64,000 bases of DNA from Tomocerus qinae. Its lineage: Eukaryota; Arthropoda; Collembola; Entomobryomorpha; Tomoceridae. This document shows positions 13,421 to 26,427 of this stretch, one piece after another; the stretch's first letter is position 1; each line of letters opens with the position of its first letter. Under the pieces are notes generated by a model, which was not told the DNA's origin, did not search any database, and was given only the letters and a program-made list of their open reading frames with translations. The stretch is taken from contig CM034549.1 in assembly GCA_020055645.1 (NCBI GenBank), forward strand, positions 23,209,930 through 23,273,929, given 5' to 3'. The translations under genes were made by a program, and so were the position numbers.

Positions 13421-14248
13421 ATTCTCACTCTTACTTTGCTTTAGAAATATGAAACTATTTTTTAAAACTATTCTTAATAGATGACAATCAACAATTGACA
13501 AATTAACTTTTTTTGTAAAACAACAATAAATAATAATAATAATAATCAGCGACTGTCAGCTGAATTGACTGTGATGTACAAAAAGGGAAAGAAGGCAAGA
13601 TGTTTACTACTGCTGACTGACAGTTTACTTATGACACCCTATTAAACACAACACGAAAGATGACAACAACTTACAACTTCATTGTTACTTACTAAATGGT
13701 ATGATATGGTGGTAAGTAGGAAGAATTTAGTTGAAGTCGGTTATTGTCAAATCCGGCGTGTGTGTGAGGGAAGCTGAAATGCCGACGAATATGGAGGCGA
13801 GAACTGACGCCGTCCTTTTGCATTGGGGCTTTCCATTGGTGTGACTAAAACACATAAGCGGGAGGGTGAAAGCAGGGAAATGAAGAATGTGGGGTTCTTG
13901 AACCGCTAAACCAATTCAGTCTGTACAGCTTATAGTCAGTCACATACCAGCAAGTACAGTCAATATTTAGCTGCTCACTCAAATTGCTTGACTGGAACAC
14001 TGGAGCATGGACCTTGGTTACTGAAGACTGAAGAGTGAAGAGTCAAGACTGGAGACTGGAGAATTCGATGATATTACCTATTATTATTATTACGCAGAAG
14101 GAGTAATATTCACAGTCGGTAAAGGAAGATATACCATGTGTTATTGATATCGATGTGATATCAAATATCAGATATCACATCACATAAATCACGAGAATCA
14201 CGACAGATCCATTTTGACCCAAGGTGCAGAGGGCAAGGGCAAACTAGT
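13421..14248. other. Upstream region of the Nova-like gene
   Basis: Less AT-rich than the flanks, with short GAAGACTGAAGAGTGAAGAG-like repeats (about 14020-14060) and a TGATATCA-type palindrome cluster (about 14145-14180). It is probably promoter DNA. I see no coding exon. Confidence 0.35.
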
Positions 14249-14917
14249 CCAGGGACGGTATTCTGAACTTTTGTGGTAAATTTGCGATATCGCAAGAGTT
14301 GCTATGTCTACTTGCGATGTCAAAATAAATCCATATTCTCATGTCAGTTAGCAGCGTCCTAGCAAGTTTGCGACGTTGTAGCAGTTTTTGATAAGTTGTC
14401 CTAGGTAACGGTACTTATCGGCATGGATGTTCCAACTCCAAGGTATGGAGTAGTGTGGGAAGGGTGTTAGGCATTGATTGAGGTACTACTTTACGAGTGA
14501 CTGTAGTCATGGAAATTACAGTTGCCTAATGTCTTGCACTTCAATATGCATGGCACTTGACAGTCGTACTACGGAGTCCGAGACCGGAGATTATCAAATT
14601 GCAATTGATATTGTCAAAGTAACCATAGGGATCACAAGTGTCTCCAATCTCCAAGTGCCTTCAACAATGTGATCGCAAAGTTGCGGTAGCTCTCAGTTTG
14701 CGCTAACTTTGCGACAGATGTTTGCTATGCTGTGGCAAAATTATGGGATGAGAATCGTGTTTTGTAGCAGCGCTATGGAATTTCCCTATTCCTACGACAA
14801 CGATAGCAAAGTTAAATCTACGACAATGATGAGAATATGGACAATAGCAACTCCTGTGGTAACTCAATATTTGCTTGCGATTTCCCCTTGCTAAGGGGTT
14901 CAGAATGTCGTCCCAGA
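14249..14917. mobile_element. Non-autonomous DNA element with inverted termini
   Basis: The left end reads CAGGGACGGTATTCTGAAC and the right end is its imperfect reverse complement (GTTCAGAATGTCGTCCCAG). Homology between the arms continues inward with interruptions: GCAAGAGTTGCTATG on the left against CATAGCAACTC-like sequence on the right, and ATTCTCAT on the left against ATGAGAAT on the right. Subterminal TTTGCGA motifs recur throughout. No transposase ORF is present. A target duplication is not clear, so the superfamily is undecided. Confidence 0.65.
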
Positions 14918-14977
14918 GTAGTTGGGCTACCTTATCTCGGGTCTTTTAGTTTATTGAGTACTTGATGTACTCAATAT

Positions 14978-15080
14978 ACGTTTCCCACAATTGGTGACCG
15001 GTCACTAAATTAACATAATAGGTATTGAAATGACTACAGTACCTGCCTATGTTATCGTGGAATTGTGGGATGGGAAATGT
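14978..15080. mobile_element. About 100-bp inverted-repeat MITE, copy 1
   Basis: The element starts ACGTTTCCCACAATT and ends with AATTGTGGG...AAATGT, the inverted counterpart. The interior carries the palindrome TGACCGGTCA. A second copy lies at 30232-30330 and shares most of the interior, including ACTACAGTACCTGCCT. It lies about 60 bp from the end of the 14249-14917 element. Confidence 0.75.
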
Positions 15081-16355
15081 CTATAAACACCATGATGTAC
15101 TTACCACAACACTTCAAGCAAGGACACCGCACAGAGCCAGAGCCCTTCTGACTACTTGATTATTTTATAATAAGGTATCTACAAATTTTTTACTAAAAGT
15201 AAAAAAGATCGTTACGTTTTGTGGCATGTATATCGGCTGGTGTACAAGTGGGTTTAGTTTCGTCTGCGAAAGAGTTATGATAATAATTTGGTATTCCTAC
15301 CCCCTACCCCTACCTACATGATTATAATCGTTACAATTTACCTATAATATGCAAATATGACGATAAATGATATAATATTTATTTTGATTTTATTAAGATG
15401 CAATGCAAACTTACATTCATGGGTAATTCATGGGATGTAGTTATGTTAATTTAGAATTTGAATCTAAACTGAAGCATAAACCATCTTATAATAATATTAT
15501 AATCGCAGACTTGATAAAGTAATAGAAATTTAATAGCAGTACTAGTGGCCTAGTTTACAATAATATTATTAGAGCCACATATGCGACTTGCGACATCCCC
15601 TTAATTCAGTTGCCATTTATTTTGTTAGATAGATCAGATAGCATGGCAAAGACTAGTATTTAATATAAGAAGTTTTGACATCCAATTTTACATGGAATGA
15701 AGTGTTCTATACTTTAAAAATTGTAAGCTGGATAAACGGAAGAAACTGTTGCAATGAATTGAATTAAAACAATTGAGTAACAGTTTTAGAAAATTGTTAC
15801 AAAATTGGCAACTAAACTAACAGGAACTGGCGACAAAATCAACAGATATACGTAAGGAAGGGGAGGGGTACCATCGAATATTGTTATCTACCCAATTATT
15901 TCAATTATTATTATCCCTCTTACCATTAGTACAGTTTCAAGTTTGTGTTTTCTAAAGTAAACTATTATTTTATTTTGTCTCATACTTTTTAAGACGTTTA
16001 AAGGTAAAACAAAGATAAACACCACGATAAGTAAAAAATGTAGTACAGCTACAAAACAAATATGTATTTCAAACAAAAATAAAAAGTACAGCGAGTACAA
16101 AGACTCTATAAACTCATGCTGCTCGCTACATAAAAACTTCACTATCAGTATAAATATATTCTATTTTACTAACTTTCTAAAAAAAAACCACGAGGACACA
16201 TCGAGACTCGAGACTTTCCAGTCTTTAGGATACATGGTGAAAGGTAGTAGGATATTAATGAATGATAAACATTCTACTCATAATATTATAGGTAGTAGTA
16301 AATCATAGTCATAATCATAAAATTGTCAAAAAAATGGTTTTGGTGCGTCGCTAAT
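15081..16355. other. Intergenic region downstream of MOF
   Basis: AT-rich spacer containing the 3' flank of the minus-strand MOF gene. No coding exon or repeat with clear ends was recognised. Confidence 0.4.
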
Positions 16356-18851
<2,496 letters not shown>

Positions 18852-19635
18852 GTTCTGCAAAATTGTATGCCAAAGCTAGCTAAGCGATAAACTCTTCTTC
18901 TTCACAGAGAAATCTTAAGTGACATAAGAAATTCATTACTATGTTATGAAAATTGAAATATTGTGCTGAAAATATCCATAAAAATCCATACTGTCATACG
19001 TCAAATTAATCATTATTAACCTTTTGATATTGACGGACCTTTCAATGTTTAATCTTGAATCCTTTCACCTTGACCGTCCGACAGACCCACAAAACTGCAC
19101 CGTGATTCGTTTCAGCTGATGTCAGTTTCTGTGGCCGTGTCCATGTAGCAGGTGTGATTTCTGTATTGACTGGTCAGTCACTAGCAGCCAGTGCGTTGCG
19201 CCAGTTGTTCCTTTCTATTATGTAACAATTATCAATGAGTGATTGATTATTGATTTGAATGTAGAATAATAAATATGATGTACTTAACTATGTTGTGTGA
19301 CTCATTCATGCAAAACAATGTGTACTGTACTGTACTTATGTACATTATGTAGTAGTGACTAGTGAGTAATCTATGTTTGTGTAGTGTATAGTACGGTTTG
19401 GTTTTGGTTTGGTGTGGGTGGGTATTCGCCGAAATAAGCCTGACTTTGCCCACTCGCGCTCGCTCGTCTCTGTGAGTGAGCTATAATACATACAGTCATA
19501 CACTACATTTACACTACTATCTATGCTACACCTTACACTTACACCGTCTAAACGAGAAACCTACACTAACAGCCTGCACTGCACTGCTGTATTGGTACGT
19601 AATGCACAGTGGAATCTATCTAACATGACTACAAG
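18852..19635 (-). promoter_or_regulatory. MOF 5' UTR and promoter region
   Basis: This is the stretch between the MOF start codon and the transposon. It includes a less AT-rich part (19030-19220) and a purine/pyrimidine-skewed part (19380-19470). No core promoter motif was identified with confidence, so the assignment rests on position. Confidence 0.35.
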
Positions 19636-20181
19636 CAAGAAGCATAAACTGTAGTTATGGTAGCATTTATCTTCTCCTGTATAAGGAGAGTCCACTAGCG
19701 AATTTCCCTATGTTGATTTCTGAAGATTTATAAGGGACTTTTTTCTGAAAAAATCCCCTCATTTCTAGCCAAAAATAATGCATGGTTTGCAGGCAATATC
19801 ATTATAAAATGATCGAATGGTAATGTTTTGCTATTGTCTAATAATTTTGGCCAAAAGAAATTTTTTAACGAGAATCGATTAAAATATCTTCCGCGAAGTG
19901 AAGAACAATACGATGGGTAAATCGTGTATTATCTGCAAAAGTCGGTCGGATGCCTTTACAGTGTTTCATAAGTTTCCTAAAAAATGTTCAAACATGAGAA
20001 TGAAATGAATTAAGATTGCATCAGGTGGAAGAACTAAGCCATTCCATCCGGAAAATTTTGGCATCTGCGGAAAACATTTTGAAGAAGATTCATACAAATC
20101 TGGTTTAGGACCTAAGAGGATGTTACGGGAATGCGCTATCCCTACATTATTCCTAAACAAACATTCAGTTCACAATAAACG
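19636..20181 (+). repeat. Left terminal inverted repeat of P element
   Basis: Near-identical inverted copy of 22644-23146. It includes the THAP exon and ends at the base where the left copy has a GTAAGA splice donor. It has about 43 extra bases near 19850-19893 that are missing from the right copy. Confidence 0.9.
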
Positions 20182-22512
20182 TAAGAAATATACCCGAAGG
20201 AACCGTGTACTAAAAAATAGTGTGCATAAATATTAATTAAATTACTTGACACTACAGAATTTGGATAATATTATATACGTAGGTATCGAATACACAAACA
20301 CAGCCGAAGCTTTGTCTTATCTACAAAAACTTGAAGGCGAAATTGCAAGTTTAAAGAAAAGCAATGACAATCTATGTACACAACTGGCTAGGAAAACTGA
20401 AATTATTGACGGCCTGAGAGTACAATTGGCAGCAGGTCAAATGAAAATTAAAGAATCATTGGATAAACTTCAACTAGCAACTAAAAATCTGGAAACTCTG
20501 CAGTCTGCCGTATCAAAAATTTTGTCAGAAAAACAAATTGACCGACTTGGCAGCACTGAAAAGAAATTCGTGCACTGGAGTAATGAAGATATTGCTAAAG
20601 CCGTGGCCTTGCATACTGTGTCAAGTAGCGCTTACCAATACTTAAGAGAAAGTTGTAATTGGCCAATACCATCATTAACTACATTAAAAAGAAATGTTTC
20701 ATCAATAGATATACATCCTGGTTTGCTCAATCCAGTTCTAAACGTCTTGAAAGCGGAGTTTTTCAATGCTACCCCGATGGAAAAACAATGCATTTTGGCA
20801 TTTGATGAGGCTGAAATTAGCGATTTGATTTGTTACGATGAAAAGAGCGACAAAATTCTTGGACCTTCCAAGCACGTCCTTGGAGTGTACATCAGGGGGG
20901 ATCTGTTTTGATTGGAAACAGTTGATCTACTATAACTTCGACGAAACTTTGACACCAGAAAAACTTAACTCCATTATTACAGCAGTTGAAAATTGTGGAA
21001 TTAATGTACGAGGAATCTGCTGTGATTGTGGCACAAAAATCAGGGGTTGTGGAAAGCTCTTAACATCAATATTGATAATGTATATTTTTCAAACCCAGTC
21101 ACAGGTTCACGGGTTTTCGTTTTTGCTGACTTCCACACCTGATAAAACTGATTCGAAATCACCTTGTTGATGACGGTTTTATACTTAAAGATGGCACTAT
21201 TATTACAACAGAACCATTAAAGGAAATACTAAAATACAACAAAGGAGAGTTACCTATATATCACAAGTTAACTGAAGAACATCTAAATGTTAAAGGTCAA
21301 GCAAGACAAAATGTTTCAAAGGCTTGGCACGTATTTTCCGAATCGGCAGCAAGGGCTATGGTGTATATAAATGAAAAATACCAAAAACAATCTGAATTTT
21401 CTTGATGATTAACAATTTGGCCGACTTAATGAATACGCGTGTTGCACATTGTGATGTCAATCCATATAAAAGTCCATATGGCTTCCATTTGGAAACTCAA
21501 AACAAACTGCTTGAAAATGTTCAAGAGACAATTTTAAAACTACAAGTAGGACCTCCTACTGATCCAAGTGCCAAAAAGAAACGGAAAAAGGCCTTACAAC
21601 CGTGGCAGAAATATCTTATTATTTCCATTAAGTCATTGAAACTTCTCTTTAAGGATCTTCAGAAGTCACCAGTGAATGCTACGTATTTAATGACAAAAAA
21701 CCTTAATCAAGATTTTGTAGAAAATAGTTTTTCTACTTTACGCAGAACCTTGGTGGTTTCAGTTTAAAACCTACACCAGTCGAAGTTATCCGAAGAGCTA
21801 AATCATTAGCATTTGGGTGGAATTTCCATTATAAGAATAACTCTCCCGTTGTAGCAGATATTGTATCACCAGTGCAGGAATTTCTAAGCGTCCGAATTCT
21901 AACTGCCATGAAATATGCGGACAAGCGAGACCGTGAAGACAATATTGATGATTCTCTTAATACGAAACTTACGACAATTAACAATTACGTTCAAATTGAT
22001 GAGCATTGGGATAATATTCCTCATTTTGCAAAGGAAAAGTGTGAAGAAGGAGGACTAGAAAATGTCGCTGGATACATCGCAAGATGTGTCACTGAAAAAA
22101 GTATCCAGAGCTAACAAAACAAGAAGAACAAATGGCAGCAAGTAATGGCGGATGGGTCCGTTTCCTTTCAAGAGGAGGACTGACAGAACCATCGAATTTG
22201 TGGTTAGCCACCTTCAAAAAGTTTGAAGAATATTTTATCGAATACCACCGGGGCATTGGTCGACATACCTTTAACAAGTCTTTTGGGGTTGTAAAGAATT
22301 TGAGTTCTACATTAATCAATATTTTCCCCGACATTCCAAAAGAAGTTATTTCTCTTTACGTGCGAACTAGAACTAAAATAAGAATTTCTTGGATCAACCG
22401 TGAGTTGAAAGAAGAAAAGTTGGAAAGGCAGCGAAAGTCGTGGGAAAGAAGGAAAGATCAGCAAAATGTTTTATCTGTACGGGTGGAGGCAACTGAGTCT
22501 TTGCTGGCCTGA
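19913..22512 (+). pseudogene. Broken P-element-like THAP transposase
   Basis: Exon 1 (19913-20180) encodes a C2CH THAP zinc finger but has an in-frame TGA at 20006-20008 where the right TIR copy has TGG. A GTAAGA donor at 20181 and an acceptor ending at 20282 would join it in phase to exon 2 (20283 on). Exon 2 has a leucine-rich coiled coil, a helix-turn-helix-like stretch (WSNEDIAKAVALHT), and an RNase H-like start with an Asp in LAFDEAE. The rest continues to 22512, where it ends in a basic tail. The frame changes about six times: near 20897 (G run), 21037 (A run), 21137, 21403, 21760 and 22100 (A run). Host genes nearby show no such breaks, so this is decay rather than poor sequence. It cannot make a full transposase. 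Confidence 0.9.
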
Positions 22513-22639
22513 TATATATTGATAATGATTTCTAATTAATACTAGGATTATAGTATTAGTGTCCAATTTGTTATTACTTTGTGAATGAATATTGTTTATT
22601 TATTATGTTTATTATTCCGCTAAGTAATAACATGGGAAT

Positions 22640-22912
22640 TTATCGTTTATTGTGAACTGAATTTTTGTTTAGGAATAATGTAGGGATAGCGCATTCCCGT
22701 AACATTCTCTTAGGTCCTAAACCAGATTTGTATGAACCTTCTTCAAAATGTTTTCCGCAGATGCCAAAATTTTCCGGATGGAATGGCTTAGTTCTTCCAC
22801 CTGATGCAATCTTAATCCATTTCATTCTCATGTTTGAACATTTTTTAGGAAACTGATGAAACACTGTAAAGGCATCCGACCGACTTTTGCAGATAATACA
22901 CGATTTACCCAT
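22640..22912 (-). CDS. Stand-alone THAP-domain protein in the right TIR of the P element
   Basis: An intact 90-aa frame runs from ATG at 22912-22910 to TAA at 22642-22640. It holds a whole THAP C2CH finger (Cys pair CIIC, invariant Trp in MKWIK, then FGICGKHFEE) and little else. It is the inverted copy of transposase exon 1, but where the left copy splices onward after HNK, this copy reads HNKR then stop exactly at the TIR edge. No donor exists there, so the product would bind DNA without a catalytic part. By analogy with truncated P-element products that repress transposition, it may be a repressor (inference). Expression is unproven; it may be only a passive TIR copy. Confidence 0.6.
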   Translation of the reverse strand: MGKSCIICKSRSDAFTVFHQFPKKCSNMRMKWIKIASGGRTKPFHPENFGICGKHFEEGSYKSGLGPKRMLRECAIPTLFLNKNSVHNKR

Positions 22913-23146
22913 CGTATTGTTCTTCACTTCGCCAAAATTATTAGACCACAGCAAAACATTACCATTCGATCATTTTATAAAGATATTGCCTGCAAACCAT
23001 GCATTAGTGTTGGCTAGAAATGAGGGGATTTTTTCAGAAAAAAGTCCCTTATAAATCTTCATAAATCAACATAGGGAAATTCGCTAGTGGACTCTCCTTA
23101 TACAGGAGAAGATAAAGGCTACCATAACTACAGTTTATGCTTCTTG
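22644..23146 (-). repeat. Right terminal inverted repeat of P element
   Basis: Inverted copy of 19636-20181 that keeps an unbroken THAP frame. It lacks about 43 bp upstream of the ATG relative to the left copy. Confidence 0.9.
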
Positions 23147-23220
23147 ACTACAAGTAAAAGAAAGACCATAAAAATCAATTGCATCCTTCAGGAGAAATTA
23201 AACCAAATGTGAAACATATT

Positions 23221-23334
23221 CAAGGCCGCAGCGAACGGGGGGGGCACCCGAAATCGAGAAAAATAAAGAAATCTTTGTCTAAAAACCCAATTCTCGGTGC
23301 CCCCCTCCGAAATTTTTTTCTGGCTGCGGCCCTG
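23221..23334. mobile_element. hAT-like MITE, 114 bp
   Basis: The ends are CAAGGCCGCAGC and the inverted form of CAGGGCCGCAGC. The exact 8-bp duplication AACATATT flanks it (23213-23220, 23335-23342). CA-starting termini with 8-bp duplications are typical of the hAT superfamily. It includes G8 and C6 runs and has no coding capacity. It sits 74 bp from the right end of the P element. Confidence 0.85.
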
Positions 23335-23871
23335 AACATATTTAAAATGTATTTTGATAGTCCCCAATATTCAAACGCAGTGTTCGTCCTTAAAGGGTAG
23401 GGCAAGACTGCAATAATAGTTTGGATGTTTTGACAAGGCTTATCTACTTTAAAAATTGAGTTGTAGCAGATTAATTTAACTATGTAAATATGCATATGAT
23501 TTGGCTAGAATCTATTTTGTAATGAATATCATAACAAAACTTGTGGAATTTTTTAAAGCGAAAGTACTAGACCCATTTTCTAGGCAAATAAGGGCATAGA
23601 TTCTAGACAAGCATAATATGATTGGTGTTTGGAGTTTAAGCAATTGGTTGCAGTAGCAACTTGCAACCTCAATGGCAATGCAGTAATGTTCAAAGGTATA
23701 GACAATGTTTAATATTATACATTTTAACTCCATAAAAACAATAATCGTCACTACTCTGGAGTCTGGATTATCCACAGAGTGGATTATCCTAAATATTATT
23801 TACTACCTCTATGGGATTATCGTCTTTCCAAATTAAAAAAATGCATTGATGGCCTCCTAGAAGAATAAATT

Positions 23872-24101
23872 CAACCCGGTGCAGATCCCTATGGAAAAAT
23901 GAAAAGTGGGTGGAAAAAGCTCGCCGATGACGTCATTGGCGAGTGTGTATTTACATAGAGATCCCCAAGTGGGGGGAATTAGAATTAGGGATCGGCTGTA
24001 GTCATGTAATTTTCCACACATTTTGTCTTGTTCCGAACCCCCAATAAATCGAATAATATACCATTCTTTCTCAGTATATATATTATATTCTATTTTCCTT
24101 G
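23872..24101. mobile_element. Small element with 9-bp target duplication, copy 1
   Basis: 230 bp, starting CAACCCGGTGCAGATC and ending TATTTTCCTTG. It is flanked by the exact 9-bp duplication GAATAAATT (23863-23871, 24102-24110). The copy at 30608-30768 has the same termini and its own different 9-bp duplication, so the ends are well defined. Beyond CAA/TTG there is no obvious terminal inverted repeat and no poly(A) tail. Superfamily unknown. Confidence 0.85.
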
Positions 24102-24110
24102 GAATAAATT

Positions 24111-26427
24111 ATTCCGTCATAAATCTTTACTCTACATAAGCATAAAGTGGGGCATGCGCATGGGATTCTTTCATTATTCTTGAATAAATGTTTGTATGTT
24201 TCTATGTCCGTAATATTTTGTAATTAATTAGTAAGGGTAATATTTTGTAATTAATGAGCAAGGACTAGACTACTGAGTCCAATCAACGGTCTATGAAATT
24301 CGGGCCAATGCGCAGTCGCTAGAAATTTACTGATTGCAACATTTTCTAGCACACTTTGTGTGCTAGGATTCAACTAGTTGGAACATAAAACCGTATCTAA
24401 GTTTTGATGTTGCTAACTGTTTTGATTTGCCTAATTGTTTAGATTTTTGATTTGAAATTCTAAATTTTGTGAAACAATTTCGAAACTCGTAAGCATGGCA
24501 ACATGGTCAAATTGTCTTCTAGTCACCACATCAAAATTTGATAATTTCCATTTCGAACAGGAACTGTTTTGCTTGCTTTCCGAATCTAGAAATTGATTTT
24601 GACTTTTGTCTAGTACTAGACCTACTAAATTTGCCTTGCAAATAGGTCTAGACAGTTTAGCTTTAAAAAATGGTGTTTTTATAGTTTGAAAGTTAATCCA
24701 ATAACATGATTATAACTTGTATTATTCATAGAGTGGAGTAGTATGATATGATAAATGTAGCTTAGGATGGTGGTATTAATATGATATGCTAAAAGGTATG
24801 TAATATATACTGGTATCAAACGACTGTAATGCACAAGTCACATGTTGCAATAAATATTCTCAGTACTAGACAAGATTTTGACTGCCACCTCGGGTTACTG
24901 AGAAAATGATGTGAAATATTGGCACCACAACACCAAGGAGTCTCAGTGAGGACCGTGTTTAACATGGGCAGCTGCCCATTCCAAATCATATTTACCATAC
25001 CTGTCTTTCTAAAATTACTTTTCCTTTCGGAAAATAAGATTGGAAAATACGAACCAAATATCGCCAAAAAATACTTCCTATTTTTTACTTCAAAATCTAT
25101 GTAAAAATATTATGTACCAACCAAGGAGTTTGGACAGATTACTATACCAGGACAACGTCCATGCTCCATGGTACCGACCAGACCAGTAATCAAAATCAAC
25201 ACATCAACCAACTTATAAGGATGGATTTGCACTTGCACTAAGGGTTCAGCTGACGTCCCTCAAAACCAAAGTCCACTGTGTTCGGGTGTTTCATTGGAGA
25301 TTGTGATATTTATTTTGGTTTAGGTTGCTATTGCTTGCGCAACAAAACGGAAATGTGCAAAACTGGCGCCGATGTAAGCGTGGCCTCAATATGATAACCG
25401 CACAATTTTGAAATTTATTTTCTATATCATAAATATACAGACATAATCAAGTAATATTATATAACACTTTACCCAACACTTTATAAATTATGTTATATTC
25501 ATTTACATTAATTACTACTAAACGACAATTCATAATTCCTTGCTTTTTGTAACTTTGAAATATCTATTTCATTAACCATTAATAATTTACTTTGGTCATG
25601 AATTATTAACATTCTGAATGATCATAAAAATGAAAATTAGTTTACCCATGTCGTGCAGTGACTGCTAGTTTTGTACGTTTTAATGGTCAATAGTTGTAGT
25701 TCACAGTGTTCCTTCGATCTTCGGCAAAATTCGCATTCAGTTGTCGTCACTACTGCATATTTCAGGTATGTTAAACATCTTGGCATGTCACACGATCATT
25801 TGTTTTGTTATTTATAAGCTGTAGTTCCATTTTAATTGTCAGACTGGGACTTGGGTGTTGGGGTTGGGGCTTTGGGACTCGGACAAAATATCAACCTAAT
25901 GAATACCTAAGCGTATGAACCTAAATAGTCATCACACCTTGTCAATTCTTAAGCTGTAACCTGTTTGTATGGCCATTTCATCATTTATTACATTTTAGTA
26001 CTTTTTCTAATGACATTTTGACATGATGGGTGTGGATTAAGCAATTTATTAACCCAGAAAGAGTCGAAAGGCAATGACAAAGACTATATCCTTACCTCTT
26101 GCTTCTTATACTATTTACTCGTTGTTTTATATAGTAGTGTGCCGTTGGACGTAAATAGCGACAATAAAAACGGCCTCCAAAAAATTTGTCTTCTCAATGA
26201 CATTAATGGCAACTTGAAAAATAGCTGTAAATGTTATTGGTCCTTTCCTGAAACCTATTTTAAGCCTTTAGATAGGGTGGCGTGAGTGATTCTAGTTTTG
26301 TGTGGTTTGTTTGTTAAGCTTATGTAAACGAATATTCTGAATGAAATGATAACGTATATAGTATAATTGTCTATTTTTTCAGGTTTTAGTCTCAAATTCA
26401 TACTGAAGACGATTTCGGGTTTTCAAA
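24111..26427. other. CLASP upstream region and 5' UTR
   Basis: It contains a near-exact tandem duplication of about 27 bp (GTAATATTTTGTAATTAAT, about 24211-24264) and otherwise anonymous AT-rich DNA. A likely non-coding first exon of CLASP ends at 25765 with a GTATGT donor. The second exon begins after a TATTTTTTCAG acceptor near 26382, 46 bp before the ATG. Confidence 0.45.

Larger units (their letters stand above)
19636..23146. mobile_element. P-superfamily DNA transposon with long TIRs
   Basis: The element is 3511 bp and is bounded by the exact 8-bp duplication ACTACAAG (19628-19635 and 23147-23154), the duplication length typical of P elements. Both ends read inward as CAAGAAGCATAAACTGTAG. 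The terminal inverted repeats are 546 bp (19636-20181) and 503 bp (22644-23146); the right one lacks about 43 bp. The interior encodes a THAP9/P-element-like transposase, now broken. Both TIRs contain the THAP DNA-binding exon. Intact target duplications and similar TIRs suggest a fairly recent insertion. Confidence 0.93.

Noticed and set aside
15888..16142. Long minus-strand open frame with hydrophobic residues
   Set aside because: AT-rich low-complexity translation with no splice context or family resemblance. It lies in the MOF 3' flank.
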